64,000 nt of DNA, from positions 929,001 through 993,000 of the forward strand of contig NZ_PGEP01000001.1 in NCBI RefSeq assembly GCF_002797445.1, read 5' to 3'. Every line of letters starts with the position of its first letter. The first letter of the stretch is position 1. This document shows, piece by piece, positions 56,145 to 64,000 of the stretch. The position numbers were made by a program, and so were the translations under genes. Source of the DNA: Acidovorax sp. 69. GTDB taxonomy: Bacteria; Pseudomonadota; Gammaproteobacteria; Burkholderiales; Burkholderiaceae_C. The notes beneath the pieces were generated by a model. The model searched no databases and was not told where the DNA came from. It saw only the letters and a list, made by a program, of their open reading frames with translations.

Positions 56145-57311
56145 ATGGGTGTATCGATCGTGGGCTGGGCACATTTGCCGTTTGGCAGGCTGGACGGCCT
56201 CGGGCTGGAAGACCTCATCACCCGCGCGGGCCGTGAGGCCTTGCAGCACGCGGGCATTGACGGCACGGTGGTGGATGGTGTGTGGCTGGGCAACCTCAAC
56301 GGCGGGTTCACGCCCGATGTGTTTGCCTCGTCGCTGGTATTGCAATGCGACGATGCCTTGCGCTGGAAGCCCGCCACGCGGCTGGAGAACGCTTGCGCTT
56401 CAGGCTCGGCCGCCATCTATGCGGCGTGCGACGCGATCGAAGCTGGGCGCGCCAAGGTGGCCCTCGTCATCGGTGCCGAAAAAATGACCGCTGTATCCGG
56501 CGCCGAGACCACGCGTATCCTGGGCGAATGCGGTTATTCGGGCGAGGCCGGCCACCCGCCGGGCGGCTTTCCGGGCATTTTTGCTACCATTGCGCAGGAC
56601 TACTTTGCCGCGCATGGCGACCACTCGTCCACCTTGGCACGCATCGCCGCCAAGAACCACGCCAACGGCGTGCTCAACCCCTGGGCCCACATGCGCAAGG
56701 ACCTGGGTTTTGAGTTCTGCAACACCGTGTCCGAGCGCAACCCGATGATTGCCGCGCCGCTGCGCAAGACCGATTGCTCGCTGGTGTCCGACGGCGCGGC
56801 GGCGCTCATCCTGGCGGCCGATGGCGCGGTGGGCGACTTCCCCCGCGCCGTACGCTTCAAAGCGCGCGCGCAGGTCAACGACTATCTGCCCATGGCGCGC
56901 CGCCGGGTGGTGGACTTCGAGGGGCCACGGCGTGCCTGGCAACAGGCGCTGCAGCAGGCAGGTTGCACGGTGCACGACCTGTCGCTGGCTGAGGTGCACG
57001 ACTGCTTCACCATCGCCGAACTGCTCACGTACGAGGCCATGGGCCTGGCGCCTGTGGGGCAGGGCCACCGCCTGCTGGAGGACGGCACCGTGCTGTGCGG
57101 GGGGCGTCTGCCCGTCAATGCCTCGGGCGGGCTCAAGGCCAAGGGCCACCCGATCGGCGCCACGGGCGTGTCGATGCATGTGGTGTCGGCCATGCAACTG
57201 ATGGGCGAGGCGGGCGACCTGCAGGTGCCGGGCGCCACGCTGGCGGGTGTGTTCAACATGGGTGGCTCGGCCGTGGCCAACTACGTGAGCATTCTGGAGC
57301 GCGCACTATGA
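56145..57311 (+). CDS. Thiolase-family acetyl-CoA acetyltransferase (SCP2-like)
   Basis: A 388-residue thiolase of the SCP-x/acetyl-CoA acetyltransferase type. Catalytic Cys84 (LENACASGSAA), His in VHDCFTIAE and KAKGHPIGATG are present; the second Cys of degradative thiolases (CxGGG) is replaced by FNMGGSAVANY, as in this subfamily. It should cleave or form beta-ketoacyl-CoA. ATG 56145 lies 7 bases after GGAG; a GTG at 56139 is possible. It overlaps the acyl-CoA synthetase gene by 4 bases. Confidence 0.9.
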   Translation: MGVSIVGWAHLPFGRLDGLGLEDLITRAGREALQHAGIDGTVVDGVWLGNLNGGFTPDVFASSLVLQCDDALRWKPATRLENACASGSAAIYAACDAIEAGRAKVALVIGAEKMTAVSGAETTRILGECGYSGEAGHPPGGFPGIFATIAQDYFAAHGDHSSTLARIAAKNHANGVLNPWAHMRKDLGFEFCNTVSERNPMIAAPLRKTDCSLVSDGAAALILAADGAVGDFPRAVRFKARAQVNDYLPMARRRVVDFEGPRRAWQQALQQAGCTVHDLSLAEVHDCFTIAELLTYEAMGLAPVGQGHRLLEDGTVLCGGRLPVNASGGLKAKGHPIGATGVSMHVVSAMQLMGEAGDLQVPGATLAGVFNMGGSAVANYVSILERAL

Positions 57312-58819
57312 ACATCGCCCACCTGCTGCGTCGCAGCGCCTTGCTCCACGCCCACCAGCCCGCGCTGTTGCACGGCGACCAGGTGTTGTGGACCTACGGT
57401 ACGCTGGCCACCCGCACTGCAGCACTGGCCGCTCACCTGCGCACGCAGTGCGGTGTAGCCCCCGGCGACCGCGTGGCCATCTACGCCGCCAATGCGCCCG
57501 AGTACCTGGAGGCCCTGCACGCCATCCTGTGGGCGGGGGCCGTGTCGGTGCCGGTCAACTACAAGCTGCATGCCAAAGAGCTGGCCTACGTGCTGGCCGA
57601 CTCCGGCGCGCAGGTGGTGCTGACCTCTGAAGTGCTGGCGCCCGCTGTGCGCGAGGCGGATGCACTACAGGGCGCGGTGCTGGTTTTCGGCTCTGACGCC
57701 TATCGCGCCGCGGTCGCACACCCTCCCATGGACGTGTGCGACCGAGCGCCGCACGATGTGGCCTCGCTGTTCTACACATCGGGCACCACCGGCCGTCCCA
57801 AGGGCGTGATGCAGACCCACCGCAATCTGCTGGCCATGACGGCCTGCTACTTCACCGATGTGGACGATGTACTGCCCGGTGATGCCATGGTCTACGCCGC
57901 GCCCATGTCGCACGGCGCGGGGCTTTACAACTACGCCCAGGTGCTGCGCGGCGAGCGGCATGTGGTGCCGCTGTCGGGCGGCTTTGAGCCTGCGGAACTG
58001 GTGCAGCTGGCGGCATCGGTCGGCCAGCTCACGCTGTTTGCCGCACCCACCATGGTGCACCGCCTGGTGGACCATGTGCGCGCCACGGGCGCCGATGTCT
58101 CGGGCTTCAAGACCATCGTCTACGGGGGCGGCCCCATGTATGCCGACGACCTGCGCAACGCCTTGGTGGTGATGGGCAACCGCTTTGCACAAATCTACGG
58201 CCAGGGCGAAAGCCCCATGACCATCACCGCCCTGTCGCGCGCCCAGCTGGCCGACCGCGACCACCCCCGCTGGGCCGAGCGCATGGTGTCGGTGGGCGTG
58301 GCGCAGTCGCTGGTGGAAGTGCGTGTGGTCGATGCCACGGGTCAGCCCGTGCCCACCGGCGAGACCGGCGAGGTGGTGGTGCGCGGCGACACCGTGATGC
58401 TCGGCTACTGGAACAACCCCACCGCCACGGCGCAGACCCTGCGCGACGGCTGGCTCTGCACCGGCGATATGGGCGCGCTGGATGCCGATGGTTTTCTCAC
58501 GCTCAAGGACCGGTCCAAGGACGTGATCATCTCCGGCGGCAGCAACATCTACCCGCGCGAGGTGGAAGAGGTGCTGCTGCTCCACCCCCAGGTGCGCGAG
58601 GTCGCCGTGGTCGGCCAGCGCGATGCGGAATGGGGCGAGGTGGTGGTGGCCTTCCTGGTTGCGGGGGAGGGCGGGGCGGTGGCCGATGCGGTGCTGGATG
58701 CGCTCTGCCTTGCACACATTGCGCGGTTCAAGCGGCCCAAGGAATACCGGTGGGTGGAGGCGCTGCCGAAGAATAGCTATGGGAAGGTGTTGAAGACGGA
58801 GCTGCGTGCGATGGCTTGA
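57308..58819 (+). CDS. AMP-dependent acyl-CoA synthetase
   Basis: A 503-residue ligase: P-loop LFYTSGTTGRPKGVMQTHRN (about 156-175), IYGQGESPMTITALS, TGDMGALDADGFLTLKDRSKDVIISGG and catalytic Lys in PKNSYGKVLK. Pattern is that of medium/long-chain or aryl-acid CoA ligases. Translationally coupled to the thiolase (ATGA overlap), so both act on one substrate: activation, then thiolysis of a keto ester. The open frame upstream to 57095 is in the thiolase gene and is not coding. Confidence 0.9.
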   Translation: MNIAHLLRRSALLHAHQPALLHGDQVLWTYGTLATRTAALAAHLRTQCGVAPGDRVAIYAANAPEYLEALHAILWAGAVSVPVNYKLHAKELAYVLADSGAQVVLTSEVLAPAVREADALQGAVLVFGSDAYRAAVAHPPMDVCDRAPHDVASLFYTSGTTGRPKGVMQTHRNLLAMTACYFTDVDDVLPGDAMVYAAPMSHGAGLYNYAQVLRGERHVVPLSGGFEPAELVQLAASVGQLTLFAAPTMVHRLVDHVRATGADVSGFKTIVYGGGPMYADDLRNALVVMGNRFAQIYGQGESPMTITALSRAQLADRDHPRWAERMVSVGVAQSLVEVRVVDATGQPVPTGETGEVVVRGDTVMLGYWNNPTATAQTLRDGWLCTGDMGALDADGFLTLKDRSKDVIISGGSNIYPREVEEVLLLHPQVREVAVVGQRDAEWGEVVVAFLVAGEGGAVADAVLDALCLAHIARFKRPKEYRWVEALPKNSYGKVLKTELRAMA

Positions 58820-58889
58820 GTGGTGGAGTGCACGGCGCTCAGGGAGAGTGTGTTTCAGCAACCCGTTGTCAGTCCCGATGCCGATCAGT

Positions 58890-60866
58890 TCATCCCTCGG
58901 GTTCATGTGTTTCAACGGTCGCGGACGGCTTGTCTCGACACCAACGCCAAAAAGTGGACCGGCTGATACCCAGCTCCGCAGCTGCTGCTCCAGGGCGCCC
59001 ACCATGGCGCTCCAACGCTGCGAGGGCAAGTGCGTGCCGATCTGGTTGTTCTGACTCAGGCGCTTCGGCTGCCGGGGCTTGTTCAATGTCTGGCGGGGCA
59101 GCAAAGAGTTCCGGGCATTCGTGTCGCAACCCGCTCCACTCCACCCTTTCGATTCGGCGGTACTGAGACAGCCATACGGCGATGCGGTCGCACATGTTTT
59201 CCAGCTCGCGCACGTTGCCGGGCCACGGATGCTGTTCCAGTGCACCTCCGACATTGACGAGTACCTCAGCGGCGGCAAAGCTGGACACGCCGACCCGGGT
59301 CAGACTGTGGGCCAGCAGGCGCGCGGCAAGGGCTTGGACATCGCCATTGCGATCACGCAGTGGGGGCAACGCCAGCGTGAGGGTGTTGAGGCGGTAGTAC
59401 AAGTCCTGACGGAATTGGCGCGCATTCACCATCTGCAGCAGTGGCTGGTGGGTTGCCGCTATCACGCGCACGTCGACTGGGATGGGAGTGACAGACCCCA
59501 AGCGGGTGATGCGCCGCTCCTGCAAGACGCGCAGCAAGCGGGTTTGCAGCGTGAGCGGCATGTCGCCGATTTCGTCCAGAAACAAGGTTCCCGTGTGGGC
59601 CGCTTCAAACAGCCCGCGCTTGCCGCCGCGGCGTGCACCGGTAAAAGCGCCCTCCTCGTGCCCGAACAGCTCGCTTTCCAGCAGCGTTTCAGGGAACGCG
59701 GCGCAATTGATGGCCACGAAGGGCTGGCGTGCCCTTGGGCTTGCGTTGTGCATGGCCTGCGCAAAGAGCTCTTTGCCGGTACCACTCTCTCCGGTGATCA
59801 AGACGCTGAAGTCGGTGGCGGCATAACGTCGGGCTCTGGCGACGGCTTGCAAAAACGCAGGGGCTTGCCCCGCCAGGCTTTCAAAACGATGGCGCGCAGC
59901 ATGGTCGCTGCGGCGGTGCTGAATGCGCAAGCTGTTGTCGGCCTCGTGGATGGTGCGAGCGTCGTACAAAGTCAGCGCTGCGCCCGTGGTTTGGCCGCTT
60001 TCATGAATGGGGGTGCGATTGGCAATCCAGTCGCGGCCTTGCAGGCGCAGCACCGCGCCATGTTCTGGCTGGCCGCTCTCCAGCGTCTCGCGCAGCGACA
60101 GGTCGGTGGTGATGGACGCGAGTGGTTCGCCCAGGCGCGGCGCGCGCACCATGCCCAAAATGCGTTGCATCGCCGGGTTGATGGCAATGATCTGTTCAGA
60201 CTGATTCACCGCCAGGACCGCCTCTTGCAGGGTGTGCAGCACCGTGTTGAGCTGTTCGTATCGCCCCGCCTCCAGCTGTGCCACTCGGGCCAACTCCAGG
60301 GCGTCTTCAAAGCCTTGGCGGATGCTGGCATGCGAATACGCCAGCAATCCAACCAAGCCTGCGTTTTCTGCCAGTTCCACCACCAGGCTGGAGCCCACGA
60401 CCACGCGGATTCCATCGCTGTGCAGCTGGCGGATGCACGCGCGGGCCGAGTCGGGCGTCTGGTAGGCGTACTGGTGGATGTCGATGTTCAGCAGGCCCTT
60501 GACGGATTCCAGTTCCGGGAGGGTGTGCCCGTACATCACGATACCCACCCGGTCAGCCGTCGCTCTCGCCTTGATGAGCGCCTGCAGGATGTCAAACCCG
60601 CTCAACTGGATGGTGGCCACCGGTGCACTGATCCCGCTGCGTAGCAGGCTGGCGTTGGACCCCGCGCTGACAAAGACATCGACAAGCCCGCTGTCCAGGC
60701 GCTGGCGGGCCAGGTCAAGGGCTACCTCAAAGCTGCCATCAATCACCTCGATCTCCGCTCTGTCCCGGTATTCCGCCACGATGGGCATGGCCATCAGGCG
60801 GATCTGGCGGTAGCTCACGAAGCAAAGGCGAGGACGACTGGCAAGCGGCGTGACGGGGGTTGGCAT
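58890..60866 (-). CDS. PrpR-like sigma-54-dependent activator
   Basis: A 658-residue enhancer-binding protein: PrpR_N sensor (about 15-190: LCFVSYRQIRLMAMPIVAEYRDRAEIEVIDG), a PAS domain (about 205-300: VLHTLQEAVLAVNQSEQIIAINPAMQRILG), AAA+ domain with GESGTGKE, GAFTGA (sigma-54 contact loop) and FLDEIGDMP, and a Fis-type HTH at the C-terminus (AAAELGISRSTFWRWC). It is divergent from the PEP-mutase-family/Bug/SDR operon, which has a sigma-54 promoter. PrpR proteins sense 2-methylcitrate; here the effector may be a related di- or tricarboxylate. Confidence 0.93.
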   Translation of the reverse strand: MPTPVTPLASRPRLCFVSYRQIRLMAMPIVAEYRDRAEIEVIDGSFEVALDLARQRLDSGLVDVFVSAGSNASLLRSGISAPVATIQLSGFDILQALIKARATADRVGIVMYGHTLPELESVKGLLNIDIHQYAYQTPDSARACIRQLHSDGIRVVVGSSLVVELAENAGLVGLLAYSHASIRQGFEDALELARVAQLEAGRYEQLNTVLHTLQEAVLAVNQSEQIIAINPAMQRILGMVRAPRLGEPLASITTDLSLRETLESGQPEHGAVLRLQGRDWIANRTPIHESGQTTGAALTLYDARTIHEADNSLRIQHRRSDHAARHRFESLAGQAPAFLQAVARARRYAATDFSVLITGESGTGKELFAQAMHNASPRARQPFVAINCAAFPETLLESELFGHEEGAFTGARRGGKRGLFEAAHTGTLFLDEIGDMPLTLQTRLLRVLQERRITRLGSVTPIPVDVRVIAATHQPLLQMVNARQFRQDLYYRLNTLTLALPPLRDRNGDVQALAARLLAHSLTRVGVSSFAAAEVLVNVGGALEQHPWPGNVRELENMCDRIAVWLSQYRRIERVEWSGLRHECPELFAAPPDIEQAPAAEAPESEQPDRHALALAALERHGGRPGAAAAELGISRSTFWRWCRDKPSATVETHEPEG

Positions 60867-60930
60867 AGGACGGAGGCGGAGCGCGGACGATGCGCTGGCT
60901 GTGCAAGCGTTTCAACGAGAGGTCGTTGCG

Positions 60931-60987
60931 TTTCATTGGTCTGCAAGTGAAACACAAGTATGAAACATTTTGGGGGCCAATGAAACA
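60931..60987. promoter_or_regulatory. TGAAACA repeats, candidate activator-binding sites
   Basis: GTTTCATTGG at 60931-60940 is an exact inverted copy of CCAATGAAAC at 60978-60987; between them TGAAACA recurs at 60949-60955 and 60962-60968. The array lies 75-130 bases before the sigma-54 promoter, the usual place for enhancer-binding proteins, so it is a candidate binding site for the PrpR-like protein. Confidence 0.6.
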
Positions 60988-61060
60988 TCCACTCCGCTGC
61001 TGCGCCACGTTGCCGTAGGCATAGTCAATCAAATCAATGCCTTGCGGCAGCGGAGCGGGT

Positions 61061-61076
61061 TGGCACGTACTGTGCA
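61061..61076 (+). promoter_or_regulatory. Sigma-54 (-24/-12) promoter
   Basis: TGGCAC-N5-GTGCA: GG at 61062-61063 and GC at 61074-61075 with the canonical 10-base spacing. It lies 47 bases before the first gene of the operon and close to a sigma-54 activator gene. Confidence 0.75.
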
Positions 61077-61122
61077 GTAACCACCCTCATACAACCCTGC
61101 TTACAACATCACTTCCATTGCC

Positions 61123-62025
61123 ATGTCTGAATCTGCTCCTTCTTCCAAAACGTCCATGTCCGCTCCCACCTCTTTGCGCCACCTTCTGACCCAGCCTGGG
61201 CTGGTGATTGCACCCGGGGTGTACGACATGGTCTCGCTGCGGCTGGCCGACACCTTCGGCTTTGATGCCTTGTATATGACGGGCTTTGGCACGGTGGCAT
61301 CGCACATGGGCTTGCCAGATGCCGGGCTGGCCACGTATTCGGACATGGTAGGGCGGGTGAAGGCCATGGCAGGCATGGCCCGCTCCCCGCTGATTGCGGA
61401 CGGCGATACGGGCTATGGCGGTTTGCTCAACGTGCGCCACACGGTGCAGGGTTACGAGGCTGCGGGCGCGCAAGCCATCCAGTTGGAGGATCAGGAATAC
61501 CCCAAGAAATGTGGCCACACCCCTGGCCGCCGGGTGATCCCCATGGAAGACATGGTGCGCAAGATTCGCGTCGCCGTTGACAGCCGCCGTTCTTCCGATT
61601 TCCTGGTCATCGCGCGCACGGACGCGCGTACCAGCCTCGGTCTCGATGAGGCCCTTCGCCGGGCAGAGGCTTACGCCCGCGCCGGAGCGGACATCCTTTT
61701 TGTCGAGTCGCCCGAGAGCGAGGAAGAGATGCGAAAGATTGGCCAAACCGTGGACAAGCCCCTGCTGGCCAACATGGTGGAGGGCGGGCGGACGCCCGTG
61801 CTGTCGCACAACGAGCTGGAGTCCATTGGCTACAAGCTCGCCATCTTTCCGGTCACTGCCTTATTGGCCGCCACCCAGGCCATGAAGACGGTGTATGCGC
61901 AGTTTCAGCGCACGGGCTCGTCGGTGAACAGCGACGCAGGCTTGATGCCCTTTGCGGAATTGACGCAGCTCATGGGTTTTGAGGACGTCTGGGCGTTTGA
62001 ACGCCAATACGCCGAGACGCCCTGA
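61123..62025 (+). CDS. Isocitrate lyase/PEP mutase-family enzyme
   Basis: A 300-residue TIM-barrel C-C lyase. Metal and substrate blocks: FGFDALYMTGFGTVASHMGLPDAG, ADGDTGYGG and the gate loop QLEDQEYPKKCGHTPGRR with the Cys of lyases (KKCGH, as in PrpB and dimethylmalate lyase). It should split a 2-hydroxy di- or tricarboxylate into two acids; 2-methylisocitrate or 2,3-dimethylmalate are candidates. First gene after the sigma-54 promoter and divergent from the PrpR-like activator. No methylcitrate synthase gene is in view. Confidence 0.87.
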   Translation: MSESAPSSKTSMSAPTSLRHLLTQPGLVIAPGVYDMVSLRLADTFGFDALYMTGFGTVASHMGLPDAGLATYSDMVGRVKAMAGMARSPLIADGDTGYGGLLNVRHTVQGYEAAGAQAIQLEDQEYPKKCGHTPGRRVIPMEDMVRKIRVAVDSRRSSDFLVIARTDARTSLGLDEALRRAEAYARAGADILFVESPESEEEMRKIGQTVDKPLLANMVEGGRTPVLSHNELESIGYKLAIFPVTALLAATQAMKTVYAQFQRTGSSVNSDAGLMPFAELTQLMGFEDVWAFERQYAETP

Positions 62026-62103
62026 CTTGCGAAGCGCGTGCCTGCTGGAGCCTTTCACCCCCTCGACATGACGACCTCAAAGCACAACACGAAGGAGACA
62101 AAC

Positions 62104-63147
62104 ATGAAGCCTCATCCATTTCTCGTCCCGTACGGCAACGTGCCGCCTGCGCCTGGCATGCAGCGTCGGTGCAAGCTGCTTGCCCTGTCAGCCGTGCTGT
62201 GCCTCGGCATGGTGGCCGGGATGCCCACGGCCACGCATGCGCAGGACGTGTGGCCCAGCAAACCTCTCCGGCTGATTGTTCCTTTCACCCCTGGAGGCGT
62301 CACCGACACCAGCGGGCGTCTGATTGCCGAAAGTCTTGGCAAGCGCCTCGGCCAGCAGGTCGTGGTGGACAACAAACCGGGTGCCTCCGGGAACATTGGC
62401 ACCGCGCTGGCCAAATCGGCGCCGGCAGATGGCTACACCCTGGTGCTGGGTTTTGACGGCACCATGGTGATCAATCCGCATGTGTTTTCCAAACTGCCTT
62501 TTGATACGGCCAAAGACTTCGCGCCGATCGGCAAGATTGGTGATGCGACCCTGGTGCTCGTGGCAAACCCTGGCGTGCCGGTCAAGGGCCTGGCCGATGT
62601 GATTGCCTTGTCGAAGACCCAGCAAGGAGGCCTTTCATTCGGCACCTCGGGGACGGGAGGCACCCCCCATATTGCCGGTGAATTGCTCAAGATCCGGACG
62701 GGTGCCAACCTGACCCACGTGCCCTACAAGGGCGGTGGCCAAGCCATGACCGATGTGCTGGGGGGCACGATTCCACTGGTGTACACGGCGGTGGCGGGCG
62801 CCCACGGACACATCAAATCCGGCAAGCTCAAAGCCATTGCGGTGTCGAGTGCGCAGCGCACCAGCGCCTTGCCCGATGTTCCCACGTTTGTCGAGAGCGG
62901 TGTGCCGGACTTTGTTGTCAACTCCTGGGTGGGACTGCTGGCACCGGTGGGTACGCCTGCGGCGGTCATCACGCGACTGAACACGGAACTGAACGCGGTG
63001 CTGAACGATGCCGCAGTGCGCGAGAAATTGCGTGTGATGGGTATCGAGCCCACACCTGGCACTGCGGAGCAATATCGCGATGAAATCAAGCGGGACCTGG
63101 ATCGGTATGGTGCCGTGGTCAAAGCGGCTGGCATTTCGATCGAATGA
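62104..63147 (+). CDS. Bug/TctC-family periplasmic substrate-binding protein
   Basis: A 347-residue exported receptor with a long signal region (MKPHPFLVPYGNVPPAPGMQ, then hydrophobic LLALSAVLCLGMVAGM, cleavage near THAQ). Mature part: VWPSKPLRLIVPFTPGGVTDTSGRL and NKPGASGNIG. Start ATG 62104 is preceded by AAGGAGAC. It lies between the PEP-mutase-family and SDR genes and may bind the substrate for both. No TctAB genes are close. Confidence 0.92.
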   Translation: MKPHPFLVPYGNVPPAPGMQRRCKLLALSAVLCLGMVAGMPTATHAQDVWPSKPLRLIVPFTPGGVTDTSGRLIAESLGKRLGQQVVVDNKPGASGNIGTALAKSAPADGYTLVLGFDGTMVINPHVFSKLPFDTAKDFAPIGKIGDATLVLVANPGVPVKGLADVIALSKTQQGGLSFGTSGTGGTPHIAGELLKIRTGANLTHVPYKGGGQAMTDVLGGTIPLVYTAVAGAHGHIKSGKLKAIAVSSAQRTSALPDVPTFVESGVPDFVVNSWVGLLAPVGTPAAVITRLNTELNAVLNDAAVREKLRVMGIEPTPGTAEQYRDEIKRDLDRYGAVVKAAGISIE

Positions 63148-63190
63148 CGCGGCGTGGTCCTGCCAACTTAACCTTTATCAGAGCAAGTCA

Positions 63191-63991
63191 ATGGATCTGA
63201 ATCTCAAGGACAAGCATGTCCTCATCACGGGGGGCAGCAAAGGCATTGGTTTTGCCTGTGCGGCGGCGTTTCTGACCGAAGGGGCGCGCGTAAGCCTGGT
63301 ATCGCGCAGCATCGAACACCTGGAGGCCGCACGCCACCGGCTGGCGGCGGATGTGAATGGCAGCGCTGGGCGTATCAGCATCCATGCCGCTGACCTGCAG
63401 CAGCCGGAGTCGGCGGCGAAAGCGCTGGCTGCTGCCGAAGCCGCCTTTGGGGACGTCGATGTGCTGGTCAACTCTGCAGGGGCTGCCCGGCGTACACCGC
63501 CCGAGGAACTGAGCGCGCAGGCCTGGCACGATGCGATGAACGCCAAATTCTTCACCTATGTCCACATGGTGGATCTGGTGGTCAAGAAGATGGGGACACG
63601 GGGCCAGGGGGCCATCGTCAATGTGGTGGGTGCAGGCGGAAAGGTCGCCAGCCCCATCCATATGCCTGGCGGGGCCGCCAATGCGGCGCTGATGCTCGTG
63701 AGCGCGGGCATGGCGGCTGCCTATGGGCCGAAGGGCGTGCGCGTGAATGCCGTCAACCCCGGCGCCACCCACACCGAGCGGTTGCAGGCGGGAATGCTCG
63801 CCACGGCACGCATGCACAACATCTCGGAACAGGAAGCGCTTGCGCAGGCGACGAGCAAGGTGCCGCTGGGTCGCCTGGCACAGCCGGAGGAGGTCGCCAA
63901 TGTGGTGCTGTTTTTGGCGTCCGAGCGTGCCAGCTATGTCACGGGCGTGGTCCTGACGATGGATGGTGCAGCGACGCCCATGGTGGTGTGA
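63191..63991 (+). CDS. SDR-family protein lacking the YxxxK catalytic pair
   Basis: A 266-residue short-chain dehydrogenase-fold protein. The cofactor motif VLITGGSKGIGFA (residues about 10-22) and LVNSAGAA are normal. But where Ser and YxxxK should lie, the sequence reads IVNVVGAGGKVASPIHMPGGAANAAL: Gly/Ala in place of Ser, and GGAAN for YxxxK. The fold is complete and the C-terminus (SYVTGVVLTMDGAATPMVV) normal, so it is not a decayed gene; it may bind NAD(P) without the usual chemistry or use other residues. Last gene of the operon seen, 43 bases after the Bug gene. Confidence 0.85.
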   Translation: MDLNLKDKHVLITGGSKGIGFACAAAFLTEGARVSLVSRSIEHLEAARHRLAADVNGSAGRISIHAADLQQPESAAKALAAAEAAFGDVDVLVNSAGAARRTPPEELSAQAWHDAMNAKFFTYVHMVDLVVKKMGTRGQGAIVNVVGAGGKVASPIHMPGGAANAALMLVSAGMAAAYGPKGVRVNAVNPGATHTERLQAGMLATARMHNISEQEALAQATSKVPLGRLAQPEEVANVVLFLASERASYVTGVVLTMDGAATPMVV

Positions 63992-64000
63992 TACTTGAAG

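Noticed and set aside
57665..59278. Minus-strand open frame of 537 residues opposite the acyl-CoA synthetase
   Set aside because: Antisense shadow; His/Arg-rich and overlapping two real genes.

Overview
The window looks like chromosomal DNA of a GC-rich betaproteobacterium in the Burkholderiales, most likely Comamonadaceae (Acidovorax-like). The evidence is three orphan Bug/TctC-type periplasmic receptors, a complete aerobic box (benzoyl-CoA epoxidation) cluster, a DUF3348/DUF802/OmpA/DUF2894 locus, an HU protein with a histone-H1-like tail, and several small intergenic repeats. I saw no rRNA, tRNA, CRISPR array, phage or insertion-sequence gene. Almost all the DNA is dense protein-coding sequence with short overlaps.

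Layout. 1-1978: end of a CoA-transferase/MaoC/Bug operon. 2191-4808: a small exported DUF4148 protein and a lone UvrD-like helicase. 5100-9847 (minus): four overlapping genes for a MotAB/ExbBD/ZorAB-like membrane stator with a long repetitive tail. 10361-26259 (minus): a 13-gene sugar operon with dgoD, dgoA and dgoK (D-galactonate to pyruvate and glyceraldehyde 3-phosphate), a DHDPS-like 2-keto-3-deoxyarabonate dehydratase, an L-arabonate dehydratase, two ABC sugar importers (ytfQRT-yjfF wrapped around chvE-gguAB) and a 2-oxoglutarate semialdehyde dehydrogenase. A divergent LysR gene (gbpR-like) follows. A 1.1 kb non-coding inverted duplication (27350-28477) separates it from a sugar dehydrogenase, a sugar lactonase and an aldose 1-epimerase (28478-31349). 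Together these can import arabinose and galactose, oxidise them to lactones and acids, and run the L-arabinose oxidative (Weimberg-type) and D-galactose De Ley-Doudoroff routes in parallel.

31505-42020: box cluster for aerobic benzoate: boxC-boxB-boxA and boxR on minus; DUF4863, boxD, benzoate-CoA ligase and an alpha/beta hydrolase on plus. Two TGCA-N6-TGCA repeats sit upstream of boxC, and degenerate versions lie in the boxR promoter, matching known BzdR/BoxR operators. 42030-47647: a Crp/Fnr regulator divergent from an operon of a BKACE (DUF849) enzyme, a Bug receptor, a 3-hydroxyacyl-CoA-dehydrogenase-like protein and an acyl-CoA synthetase.

47687-55717: housekeeping and miscellaneous genes: HU with histone-like tail, a diguanylate cyclase, hemolysin III-like protein, M14 carboxypeptidase-like protein, alpha/beta hydrolase, DUF2628-SPOR protein, and a TerB-DUF697 gene broken by an apparent one-base frameshift. 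56145-58819: thiolase and acyl-CoA synthetase pair. 58890-63991: a PrpR-like sigma-54 activator divergent from a PEP-mutase/isocitrate-lyase-family enzyme, a Bug receptor and an SDR protein lacking the usual YxxxK; a good -24/-12 promoter precedes this operon.
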